DNA of 29,296 nucleotides, taken from positions 1 to 29,296 of IMG/VR virus record IMGVR_UViG_3300044707_000042; one strand, 5' to 3'. The notes beneath the pieces were generated by a model. The model searched no databases. It saw only the letters and a program-made list of their open reading frames with translations, and was not told where the DNA came from. How positions within the stretch are numbered: position 1 is the stretch's first letter; each line of letters begins with the position of its first letter. A program made the position numbers and the translations under genes. Origin of the DNA: a virus. Shown in pieces: positions 6,630-12,091 of the stretch.

Positions 6630-6902
6630 TTAGAATGGCAAGTCGTCTTCGCTTTCTTGTTTGTTTACGGCAAATTCTTTTTTACCTGTTGGTGCGTTAT
6701 AAGAAACTTGCTTACCTCTACCACAGTAGTTTTTCTTTGCCTTTTCTGCTCGTTCCTCCATTGTTTGATTGTTCCATACTGTGTGGGTATTTCCATTGGA
6801 ATCTGGTTCTTTTAAAAAGTCAGTAGCTACGTTTGCGTAGTGTTTGCCGTTTTTAGCTTCCTTCCAGTTGATTTCTTGTTTGCAAATGTTTAATACAATC
6901 AT
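6630..6902 (-). CDS. Small protein with SSB-like acidic tail
   Basis: 90 residues. The first 35 residues (INWKEAKNGKHYANVATDF) look like a short beta-rich domain. The rest is basic and polar, and the last residues are SEDDLPF. An acidic stretch ending in P-F is the signature of single-stranded-DNA binding proteins, where it docks partner proteins such as helicases, RecO or exonucleases. The body is shorter than the usual SSB oligonucleotide-binding domain, so it may be a reduced phage SSB or a protein that borrows the SSB-type contact. It lies in the same operon as bet, which favours a role in recombination or replication. Confidence 0.6.
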   Translation of the reverse strand: MIVLNICKQEINWKEAKNGKHYANVATDFLKEPDSNGNTHTVWNNQTMEERAEKAKKNYCGRGKQVSYNAPTGKKEFAVNKQESEDDLPF

Positions 6903-6913
6903 TGTTTTTAGTT

Positions 6914-7081
6914 TTAATGTTTATTTAATTGTTCTTGTTCTAATGCTATTTCGTTTTGTCTATCTTGTTCTAATTCTTCCTCATCTTCTTCATCCTCCCA
7001 ATCGCAATGTTCTAAACAATCTGGACAAATTCCGATTTCATCCATATCGGTATATGCTCCGCAGCAAGTTGAATAAGGCAT
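6914..7081 (-). CDS. Small acidic zinc-knuckle protein, 55 residues
   Basis: ATG at 7081, stop at 6914. The product begins MPYSTCCGAYTDMDEIGICP, continues DCLEHCDWED and then a strongly acidic helix rich in Glu, Asp and Gln. Cys6, Cys7, Cys19, Cys22 and Cys26 suggest a zinc site. Similar small CCGA...C-DC-EHC proteins are common in Bacteroidota phages. The ATG lies three bases after the stop of the 81-residue gene. Its acidic tail could mimic DNA, but the function is unknown. Confidence 0.65.
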   Translation of the reverse strand: MPYSTCCGAYTDMDEIGICPDCLEHCDWEDEEDEEELEQDRQNEIALEQEQLNKH

Positions 7082-7083
7082 AA

Positions 7084-7329
7084 TTAATCGTTTAAATAGT
7101 TTTCAAATACTTCAAATTTATCAGCTAACATTTGATAAGGAATGTAATCCCTTTTAGGTTGTTCTAATAACTCTGGAAAGTATTTTTGTTTATGTAGTTT
7201 AAGTTTATACTTAGCTAAATTTAATTGATGAATCATTTCACTTGCGTTTTGAGGATAGCTTGTATCTACTTTGTAATTCCAGAACTTAACTGCTTCTCTT
7301 AAATCCCATAATCTTGTTAATGGTGTCAT
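7084..7329 (-). CDS. Hypothetical protein
   Basis: 81 residues, helical and basic-aromatic (REAVKFWNYKVDTSYPQNAS, LAKYKLKLHKQKYFPELLEQ). It overlaps the end of bet by four bases (ATGA), so it is probably co-translated with it. No family recognised. Confidence 0.65.
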   Translation of the reverse strand: MTPLTRLWDLREAVKFWNYKVDTSYPQNASEMIHQLNLAKYKLKLHKQKYFPELLEQPKRDYIPYQMLADKFEVFENYLND

Positions 7330-8042
7330 AAAGTTTGTTTTTTCTTGGTAAATAATTTAGTTACTTCTTTGTCGGCTAATTCTTGATTCAATGTGTAAAG
7401 TTCAGCCAATTCGTTTGTACTTATGCATAAATCAATAGCTAACTCCAAGTCATCAATATTATCGTGCGTTTTAATATAGGCTGGTTTTTCATCACTTTGC
7501 GCCATTTCATCACCTGTATAAAGTCCGCTTAAATCTTGTGGGTAAGCCTTTCTTAAAGCTAATGCTTCTGCAACTTTACTAAGCATTGTATGTGGCATCT
7601 TAGCCCATAAACCCATTGGTTTGCCTTCATTTGTTCTTTGGCAGTATTCATCCCAATAAGCTACTCCAACGGCTGCTTCATACCTTAAATCGCCGTGAAA
7701 TCTAAATACTGATACCTTACAAGAAATTAACTTACCATCTTGTTCTACAAATACAGGTTCACTTTGTCCACCATAGTTTCCGCTTCTTTCAGCGATTACT
7801 CGGAATCCATCAATGCTGGTTTGAATGGTCATTTTTTTAGACCATCCGTTTTGCGTTTTAACGTTCCTGTGGATGCAATAAATCTGCCTTGATAATGCAT
7901 CAAGTCCTGTCCTTTGTGCTTGATAAAGAAATAGCTTTAGTTCATCAACTGTTGCCTCTGGAGCAATCTGTGATTTTACTAACTCTACTTGGTCTTTCGT
8001 GTACGAAAGTTGTGGCTTTTTAGCCAGTTGTTGTTCGTTCAT
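7326..8042 (-). CDS. bet: Single-strand annealing protein, Bet/Red-beta type
   Basis: 238 residues. The stretch from residue 28 to about 180 fits the phage Bet family: ELKLFLYQAQRTGLDALSRQ, IYCIHRNV, MTIQTSIDGFRVIAERSGNY, KVSVFRFHGD, WAKMPHTMLSKVAEALALRK and AYPQDLSGLYTGDEM. These are the diagnostic blocks of Red-beta. It anneals complementary single strands during recombination and replication. The usual partner exonuclease is not adjacent; the DnaQ-like exonuclease and the PD-(D/E)XK nuclease elsewhere in the window are candidates. The start carries the leader AAAACCAACCAATATG. An inverted repeat lies in the 51-base gap upstream. Confidence 0.93.
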   Translation of the reverse strand: MNEQQLAKKPQLSYTKDQVELVKSQIAPEATVDELKLFLYQAQRTGLDALSRQIYCIHRNVKTQNGWSKKMTIQTSIDGFRVIAERSGNYGGQSEPVFVEQDGKLISCKVSVFRFHGDLRYEAAVGVAYWDEYCQRTNEGKPMGLWAKMPHTMLSKVAEALALRKAYPQDLSGLYTGDEMAQSDEKPAYIKTHDNIDDLELAIDLCISTNELAELYTLNQELADKEVTKLFTKKKQTL

Positions 8043-8074
8043 ATTGGTTGGTTTTAGAGTTTAAAATTAGGTAC

Positions 8075-8093
8075 TTTGGTGTTAATAACCAAA
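8075..8093. repeat. Inverted repeat before bet (possible operator or hairpin)
   Basis: TTTGGT (8075-8080) and ACCAAA (8088-8093) are separated by GTTAATA. The repeat lies directly after the stop of the DnaA-like gene and about 33 bases before the bet start. It may be an operator, or an RNA hairpin in the message. There is no U-run, so a terminator is unlikely. Confidence 0.35.
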
Positions 8094-8531
8094 TTAAATA
8101 AGCACATTTAAGTTGAAAACATCCTTTTTTATGGTATCATCAAACTTATTTGACAATTGACCCCTAATCTTTTGGATTGAGTGTAAAACTGTTGTCCTAT
8201 CCCTATTGAAGATTTGTGCTATTTCCTCGCCATTTAATTCGGTTTTTTCCTTAGTTAAATACATTGTCATTTGCCTTGCTAAAGTAACCTCCTCGCCTCT
8301 ATATTTGGACATCATTTGTCCATACTTAATTTGATAGTAATTGCACACTTTTTCGGCTATTTCAATCGCATACTCCTTTTGTTGTTCTTTGTCCATTCTT
8401 ATTGTTTTTATGTTTAAATGTTTGTCTAATAAATCCTTTAATTGATTTATCTCTTGCTTTAGTTTTTTGTTCTTTTCTCGCAAAACCTCTATTTCAAGTT
8501 CTGCCATATACGTTTTGTGTACTTCTTTCAT
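8094..8531 (-). CDS. DnaA domain IV-like DNA-binding protein with coiled coil
   Basis: 145 residues. Residues 8-40 are a leucine-rich coiled coil (LREKNKKLKQEINQLKDLLD). Residues 55-125 match the DnaA DNA-binding domain IV: YGQMMSKYRGEEVTLARQMT, MYLTKEKTELNGEEIAQIF and NRDRTTVLHSIQKI, the last equivalent to the DnaA signature RDHTTVLHA. The AAA+ ATPase part of DnaA is absent. It probably binds DnaA-box-like sites, as initiator or as a competitor of host DnaA; the coiled coil would allow dimerisation. It is joined to the upstream gene at 8531 by an overlapping start and stop. Confidence 0.82.
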   Translation of the reverse strand: MKEVHKTYMAELEIEVLREKNKKLKQEINQLKDLLDKHLNIKTIRMDKEQQKEYAIEIAEKVCNYYQIKYGQMMSKYRGEEVTLARQMTMYLTKEKTELNGEEIAQIFNRDRTTVLHSIQKIRGQLSNKFDDTIKKDVFNLNVLI

Positions 8532-8827
8532 TAGAAATGTAAAAGGTTTATTGGTAACATAAAGTCCTCTGTTAAGGTATAAAGGTCCAGAATTAGGTAA
8601 TGGTAGCTTTTAAGGATTCTGCGCTGGATGTCATTCATCCTTGCAATCTTTATTAGTAAGTCCTCCTCGCTTATCATTGTCCTTGTATCATCCAAACCTC
8701 GCCTCCATTCAGCAAGGTCAGCCTCAAATAGATTTTGCCTTCCCTGTGCTTGTTTTAGCAGTTCCAGTAGGATTGTTGCTCTTTTGTGCAACTTTAGTTG
8801 TTTCTCTTGATAGATTAGTTTGCTCAT
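8531..8827 (-). CDS. Hypothetical helical protein
   Basis: 98 residues, mostly helical, with a basic first half (KQLKLHKRATILLELLKQAQ) and hydrophobic C-terminus. No family recognised. The start at 8827 has the leader AATCCTAAAACAATATG, similar to other early genes, which supports it even though it lies 104 bases inside the upstream ribbon-helix-helix gene in another frame. The next in-frame ATG (MISEEDLL) would lose half the protein. Confidence 0.6.
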   Translation of the reverse strand: MSKLIYQEKQLKLHKRATILLELLKQAQGRQNLFEADLAEWRRGLDDTRTMISEEDLLIKIARMNDIQRRILKSYHYLILDLYTLTEDFMLPINLLHF

Positions 8828-8951
8828 ATTGTTTTAGGATTTTATAAACCAACTTACTTAATGTTATGCCTTTAGAGTCGGCTTCGGTTTGTAGGTTAGT
8901 CTTGATTTGATTCGTTACTAATGTTGTTATTAGGGTTTTCATAGATTTCAT
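8724..8951 (-). CDS. Ribbon-helix-helix-like protein
   Basis: 75 residues. TLVTNQIKTNLQTEADSKGI followed by TLSKLVYKILKQYEQ looks like a MetJ/Arc ribbon-helix-helix unit: one strand and two helices with the G-T-S turn between them. The tail (after residue 50) is low-complexity, rich in T, K, S and N, and is encoded in the region shared with the next gene. A dimeric DNA-binding regulator of the early region is the likely role. Start at 8951 or 8942 (second Met) cannot be decided. Confidence 0.6.
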   Translation of the reverse strand: MKSMKTLITTLVTNQIKTNLQTEADSKGITLSKLVYKILKQYEQTNLSRETTKVAQKSNNPTGTAKTSTGKAKSI

Positions 8952-9066
8952 TAATGCCTTTTGCTAAGTCTAAACAGGCTTGTACTGTTTCTCTTACATA
9001 GCCATCTTTAGGCATAGTTAATAATTTAGTTTCTAAAGTGTGGATATAAAGTTTAATTGGTGTCAT
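8896..9066 (-). CDS. Hypothetical protein, 56 residues
   Basis: From the ATG at 9066 the product starts MTPIKLYIHTLETKLLTMPK and ends ESNQD. It overlaps the ribbon-helix-helix gene by 56 bases. A start 45 bases earlier exists in frame, but it would lie inside the upstream membrane protein gene, whose stop (9069) sits two bases before this ATG; the shorter form is therefore chosen. Not recognised. Confidence 0.55.
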   Translation of the reverse strand: MTPIKLYIHTLETKLLTMPKDGYVRETVQACLDLAKGINEIYENPNNNISNESNQD

Positions 9067-9068
9067 AC

Positions 9069-9197
9069 TTAAATGTTTTGAAGGATTGCGGTAATTAAAA
9101 ATGCCACGCATACAATAATAAATGCGTAAATCGGTTTGATGCTTTCAGCTTTGTAGCGTTCGTTTGCTTTTTCCTGTGGAGTTTTTAGTCTGTTCAT
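9069..9197 (-). CDS. Single-span membrane protein, 42 residues
   Basis: ATG at 9197 with the leader CAAAACAAACCAATATG. The product starts MNRLKTPQEKANERYKAESI and is followed by a span of about 20 residues (YAFIIVCVAFLITAILQNI). The charged N-terminus should face the cytoplasm. The strong leader match and tight spacing to the next gene support it. Function unknown. Confidence 0.6.
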   Translation of the reverse strand: MNRLKTPQEKANERYKAESIKPIYAFIIVCVAFLITAILQNI

Positions 9198-9213
9198 ATT
9201 GGTTTGTTTTGGT

Positions 9214-9405
9214 TTAAAATTTATTTCCTTTAATAACTTTTAATACTTTTATTGGCTCTTTAGAACTATCTACTACCAATTGGTAACTATACCCATTATT
9301 CAAATATGATAATGCTTTATTGTATAGTTTTAAATTTATATGCTTACCATTTTTATAAGCATTTAATTCTTGCAATGGTGTTGCATTTTTAAAATTGAAT
9401 ATCAT
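9214..9405 (-). CDS. First gene of the early operon, hypothetical
   Basis: 63 residues from ATG 9405 (MIFNFKNATPLQELNAYKNG). A longer frame to 9525 exists but its extra 40 residues would lie across and upstream of the promoter at 9459-9426, are hydrophobic without pattern, and lack the leader motif; ATG 9405 has AAACCAAAACAATATG. The product may form a small alpha/beta fold (LKLYNKALSYLNNGYSYQLV). As the first gene after the early promoter it may be strongly expressed. Not recognised. Confidence 0.6.
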   Translation of the reverse strand: MIFNFKNATPLQELNAYKNGKHINLKLYNKALSYLNNGYSYQLVVDSSKEPIKVLKVIKGNKF

Positions 9406-9425
9406 ATTGTTTTGGTTTATGAAAT

Positions 9426-9459
9426 CAAAGATAGGGTAAAACCTTATAACTTTATCAAA
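9426..9459 (-). promoter_or_regulatory. Early promoter of Bacteroidota type
   Basis: TTTG (9459-9456), a 22-base spacer and TATCTTTG (9433-9426) on the minus strand agree with the TTG-N17-23-TAnnTTTG consensus of Flavobacterium. Transcription would begin near 9420 and give a leader of about 15 bases to the ATG at 9405. It follows tandem terminators and a palindrome cluster, as expected for the start of a separate transcription unit. Confidence 0.6.
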
Positions 9460-9519
9460 CAAGCTAATTATTTTAAATAAATTTGATGAACGGCAAATAA
9501 TAAGGATAAATGGTATATA

Positions 9520-9568
9520 AGTCAAAAAGTCAAGTAATTGACTTACTTTATTGGGATATGTGTCAAGT
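9520..9568. repeat. GTCAA repeat and palindrome cluster (candidate operators)
   Basis: A perfect palindrome AAGTCAA-GTAA-TTGACTT occupies 9527-9544. Two further GTCAA copies flank it at 9521-9525 and 9563-9567, giving four GTCAA half-sites within about 50 bases, one inverted. The cluster lies 60-100 bases upstream of the early promoter. A binding site for a phage or host regulator, or part of an origin, are the leading options. Confidence 0.5.
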
Positions 9569-9598
9569 TATAGGTTTACTTTGTCCAGTTTATTATAT

Positions 9599-9630
9599 AA
9601 AAAACCACCCTAATAAGACTAAAAGGGTGG
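9599..9630 (-). terminator. Rho-independent terminator T1
   Basis: Minus-strand RNA would form CCACCCT (9630-9624) paired with AGGGTGG (9611-9605), a perfect 7-bp stem with a 12-base loop, followed at once by six U (9604-9599). On the plus strand there is no U-run after the stem, so it acts leftward. Confidence 0.85.
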
Positions 9631-9669
9631 CTAAACCTAAGTTCTCCAATATGAAAGCCAAAGATATAT

Positions 9670-9693
9670 AAAAAACCCCACCTTTTTAGGGGT
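9670..9693 (-). terminator. Rho-independent terminator T2
   Basis: Minus-strand RNA pairs CCCC (9692-9689) with GGGG (9679-9676) around a 9-base loop; the flanking base pair 9693/9675 extends the stem into the U-run (9675-9670). It lies 20 bases after the metallopeptidase stop and closes the late/lysis transcript just ahead of T1. Confidence 0.75.
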
Positions 9694-9713
9694 GAGGAAC
9701 TATGAACGAACAA

Positions 9714-9983
9714 CTATTTAGAACCATCTTGTAATGGTGTATCGTTAGAATTATCAACCATTCGGTATCCTTGTTGCCAAAGAACCTTACATAAAGTTAC
9801 ACTTTTCTCAATAATTGCATCTTCATCATCCATTGGATTAAGTATATGTAAGCACTCGTGCAATAGGATTTCAAGCTGCTTCTTGCCTTTTAGCCGTGAG
9901 TCAATATAAACTACACCATCACTTTCAGCAATGCCGTGAGCTTGTTCCCTACCTAATTTGCGATATATAACTTTAATCTTCAT
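9714..9983 (-). CDS. Small HExxH metallopeptidase-like protein
   Basis: 89 residues. LLHECLHILNP at 40-50 holds the HExxH zinc motif (His42, Glu43, His46), and DAIIEKSV (55-62) offers a downstream Glu as third ligand. This resembles minimal ImmA/SprT-like zinc peptidases seen in phages. The N-terminal strands (KIKVIYRKL, GVVYIDSRL) are usual for the fold. It may cleave a host regulator or toxin, or be a structural derivative. It is the last gene before terminators T2 and T1 and overlaps the upstream gene by 11 bases. Confidence 0.72.
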   Translation of the reverse strand: MKIKVIYRKLGREQAHGIAESDGVVYIDSRLKGKKQLEILLHECLHILNPMDDEDAIIEKSVTLCKVLWQQGYRMVDNSNDTPLQDGSK

Positions 9984-10164
9984 CTTTTAATAAAGCTAAA
10001 TCTGGTCTGTCTATTTCTTTAAATATAAGTTTCTCACCACCTCTTATCTTGCCTAATGTTAACTTGATTTCTTGCTCTAAGTTGTGCAGTTCAATTAGTT
10101 TAGTAACTAACCATTGCTCTTGTTGTATTGGTGTCAATTTTGCAAAGTTTTTAGGGTATCTCAT
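9973..10164 (-). CDS. Hypothetical protein
   Basis: 63 residues. MRYPKNFAKLTPIQQEQWLV followed by a long helix (KLIELHNLEQEIKLTLGKI). The N-terminal YPKNFAKLTPEQQ-W pattern is common in small phage proteins, but no function is known to me. It is coupled to the metallopeptidase by an 11-base overlap and begins two bases after the HNH gene. Confidence 0.6.
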   Translation of the reverse strand: MRYPKNFAKLTPIQQEQWLVTKLIELHNLEQEIKLTLGKIRGGEKLIFKEIDRPDLALLKDED

Positions 10165-10166
10165 AA

Positions 10167-10616
10167 TTATTTATATTTCCTTCTTGATGTCTTTGATGCA
10201 TTTTCGGACATCGTTAAAAATTGAATATTTCCTAATGTATATCCAAATTTAGTATCTATTCTATCAATACTTGGACATAACCTTCTTTCATACAATGCAT
10301 CTTCCCATTCTTTAAACAACCTATGAAATTCACTATTATTTAACGCAAATTCATAAAATTGTTCCTTTGGCAAAATATCCAACCCTTGATAGATATGTAT
10401 ATAATCTTTTTGCACACCCTTAACCCTACTTGTCATATTTCTATACATTCTAACCAAAAATCCTTTTTTAGTCTTCTCATATCGCCTTGTACAGATATTG
10501 TTATTCTTAAACCTGTACATTCTTGTTATTTCATTTTTACACTCTTTGCATATTGCACTATGCTTGTAAAAATTAGTTAAATCCTTTTCAATGTCGCATT
10601 TACTACATAATTTCAT
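10167..10616 (-). CDS. Free-standing HNH endonuclease
   Basis: 149 residues. An N-terminal zinc ribbon (Cys4, Cys7, Cys23, Cys26) recalls KLCSKCD...CKECK modules; a basic middle follows. The C-terminal PSIDRIDTKFGYTLGNIQFL and MSENASKT (from residue 115) is the HNH core of the type D-RID...GY---N-Q-L----N--K used by homing nucleases. It is probably a mobile, selfish gene that cuts related phage genomes. It has its own promoter-like element and palindrome upstream and separates the exonuclease from the small genes that follow. Confidence 0.82.
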   Translation of the reverse strand: MKLCSKCDIEKDLTNFYKHSAICKECKNEITRMYRFKNNNICTRRYEKTKKGFLVRMYRNMTSRVKGVQKDYIHIYQGLDILPKEQFYEFALNNSEFHRLFKEWEDALYERRLCPSIDRIDTKFGYTLGNIQFLTMSENASKTSRRKYK

Positions 10617-10630
10617 AAGATATTTTCTTA

Positions 10631-10652
10631 CAAAGATACGTGGTTAAACACG
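10631..10652 (-). promoter_or_regulatory. -7 element and palindrome before the HNH gene
   Basis: TATCTTTG on the minus strand (10638-10631) ends 15 bases before the HNH ATG. It abuts CGTG-GTTAAA-CACG (10639-10652), an inverted repeat just upstream that could bind a repressor. No convincing -33 TTG was found at the expected distance. The whole element sits in the 37-base gap between the exonuclease stop and the HNH start. Confidence 0.4.
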
Positions 10653-10653
10653 A

Positions 10654-11394
10654 TTACTTATCAGTCTTTGAATGAAATTTATTACAAGTTTTGCACTTGA
10701 ATTGTATCCTTGTTAAACCAGTAGCCGTTACAACCTTATTATTTCTGATTAAATCATCCGAACCGCACTCTGGACAACTGCCTCTATCCTCCCCAAATAT
10801 TACCCCATAATGAGTTTTAGGCTCTATGTGATTTGAAAGCATTTTAAATACCTTTTCTAATAAAACCACATCTTTTTTACAATACTTAATCATAGCCTCC
10901 ATTGCAGCTTTGTCTTTGTGCAATAGAATATTTTTCCAAAGACTATATTCTGTTTTAATCTTTTGTCCTATACCTAAAAAATCAGCTATATAATTAAGCC
11001 TGTTAGAGTTAAACCTAAACTTTTGCCTTGCAACTTTTAATGTATCAATTGTTGTGTATTTTGGGAACATTTCTATTTTATGAAATAAGCATCTTGTTCT
11101 AATCCAAGCTAAATCAAACTTATCTCCATTATGCCCTACTAATTCATTAGCTACGTTTGCAACCTCAATAAACTGTTCAAGCATTTTTTTATCATTCTGC
11201 TTTGCATCCCATTGTAAAGCATATACCTCCTTATCATCTTCCCATTTATAACAAATACAAATAATTGCCCTTTCTTGTATTATGTTTGAATAGTCAATGT
11301 TTTTCTTATAACCAGCTTCCCAAAATAAACCAATGTTTGGACTTGTTTCAATGTCAAAAAAAAGCCTTTTGCGTTTTGTTTTTGTTGTTGCCAT
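10654..11394 (-). CDS. DnaQ-like 3'-5' exonuclease with C-terminal zinc ribbon
   Basis: 246 residues. Residues 10-190 carry the three exonuclease blocks of the RNase H-like DEDD superfamily: FFDIETSP (Asp14, Glu16), VGHNGDKFD (Asp94) and YCKKDV (171-176, Asp175), so it is of the DEDDy type. The C-terminus adds a zinc ribbon (Cys207, Cys210, Cys234, Cys237) that may bind DNA or a partner. Phage proteins of this group act in recombination or replication. It sits among the late genes after the endolysin, away from bet. The start has the leader AAAACCAAAACCTATG. Confidence 0.82.
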   Translation of the reverse strand: MATTKTKRKRLFFDIETSPNIGLFWEAGYKKNIDYSNIIQERAIICICYKWEDDKEVYALQWDAKQNDKKMLEQFIEVANVANELVGHNGDKFDLAWIRTRCLFHKIEMFPKYTTIDTLKVARQKFRFNSNRLNYIADFLGIGQKIKTEYSLWKNILLHKDKAAMEAMIKYCKKDVVLLEKVFKMLSNHIEPKTHYGVIFGEDRGSCPECGSDDLIRNNKVVTATGLTRIQFKCKTCNKFHSKTDK

Positions 11395-11405
11395 AGGTTT
11401 TGGTT

Positions 11406-12008
11406 TTATGCGATACTATTTAGAATCAAATCTGCTTCTTCTTCTCTACGTTTGACCAAACCATCCAATCCAACATTTTCCCAAAGTCTTTTAGACCTTT
11501 CTATTTGGTCAGCTATGCCCTCGTAGTCTTTTTTTGCCACAAGGTCAACTATTGCCCTCATTTCCTTTCGCCTATCGCCATCTAACTTATTTCCCCTGTT
11601 ATAAATCATTGAAACCAACGCACCTCTTGTGTCCTCGTTTAAAGTGTCAAGTTCTGGATAAATGGCTTTAGTCAAAGCATAGTATTTAGGTAGCGACTTA
11701 TTAACGAATACATCATAGGCAAAATTGTATGGAATCCTAACTTGCAGTATTTCGCCACGCATCATTGATTTAACGGCTTCACCTTTTATCCCTACTACTT
11801 TTCTTAGCGCATTAATAAAGTTTAAATTTAAGCCTTGCCAATCGCTAAAGAACTGTTTTTCGGTTACATAACCCAAATCATAGCCCAAGCCAATTGTGCA
11901 GCCCGAATCGCCTCCAGCCCAAATAGGCTTTTGGTATCTTTTTTCGTACACGGCTCTACCTCCGACCTCGTGCTTAATAATCATTTCAATTGCTTTCTTG
12001 GAAATCAT
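11406..12008 (-). CDS. Endolysin, pesticin/T4-type muramidase
   Basis: 200 residues from ATG 12008. Glu14 in IIKHEVGG, Thr38 and Asp44 in GCTIGLGYDLG match the Glu-Thr-Asp arrangement of the pesticin/T4 lysozyme family. The C-terminal SMIYNRG and RRKEMRAIV and ...SKRLW...RREEEADLIL blocks are typical of phage members. It cleaves peptidoglycan at the end of infection. No signal peptide or separate cell-wall binding domain is seen, so it should need a holin. A longer in-frame start at 12110 is rejected because the ATG at 12008 overlaps the stop of the upstream 28-residue gene (ATGA). Confidence 0.88.
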   Translation of the reverse strand: MISKKAIEMIIKHEVGGRAVYEKRYQKPIWAGGDSGCTIGLGYDLGYVTEKQFFSDWQGLNLNFINALRKVVGIKGEAVKSMMRGEILQVRIPYNFAYDVFVNKSLPKYYALTKAIYPELDTLNEDTRGALVSMIYNRGNKLDGDRRKEMRAIVDLVAKKDYEGIADQIERSKRLWENVGLDGLVKRREEEADLILNSIA

Positions 12009-12091
12009 ATTACTTGATTTATAAAGTAAACTAAACCAATTACCCATAATACAAAACCAATTGCAAATGCTCTTTTTTCGTTGTTTTCCAT
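12005..12091 (-). CDS. Membrane micro-protein, 28 residues
   Basis: ATG 12091 overlaps the stop of the gene before it (TAATG) and its TGA overlaps the endolysin start (ATGA). The product begins MENNEKRAFAIGFVLWVIGL and ends VYFINQVI: four charged residues, then one membrane span of about 19 residues. Being coupled on both sides inside the lysis cassette suggests a holin accessory, an antiholin-like or pinholin-like peptide. It is too short for standard gene finders. Confidence 0.6.
   Translation of the reverse strand: MENNEKRAFAIGFVLWVIGLVYFINQVI

Noticed and set aside
9067-9111. Fifteen-residue N-terminal extension of the gene at 8896-9066
   Set aside because: It overlaps the end of the membrane protein gene, and the ATG at 9066 follows that gene's stop after two bases.
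9406-9525. Longer N-terminus for the first early gene
   Set aside because: It would run across the promoter and lies upstream of the leader motif; the extra residues show no pattern of a real domain.
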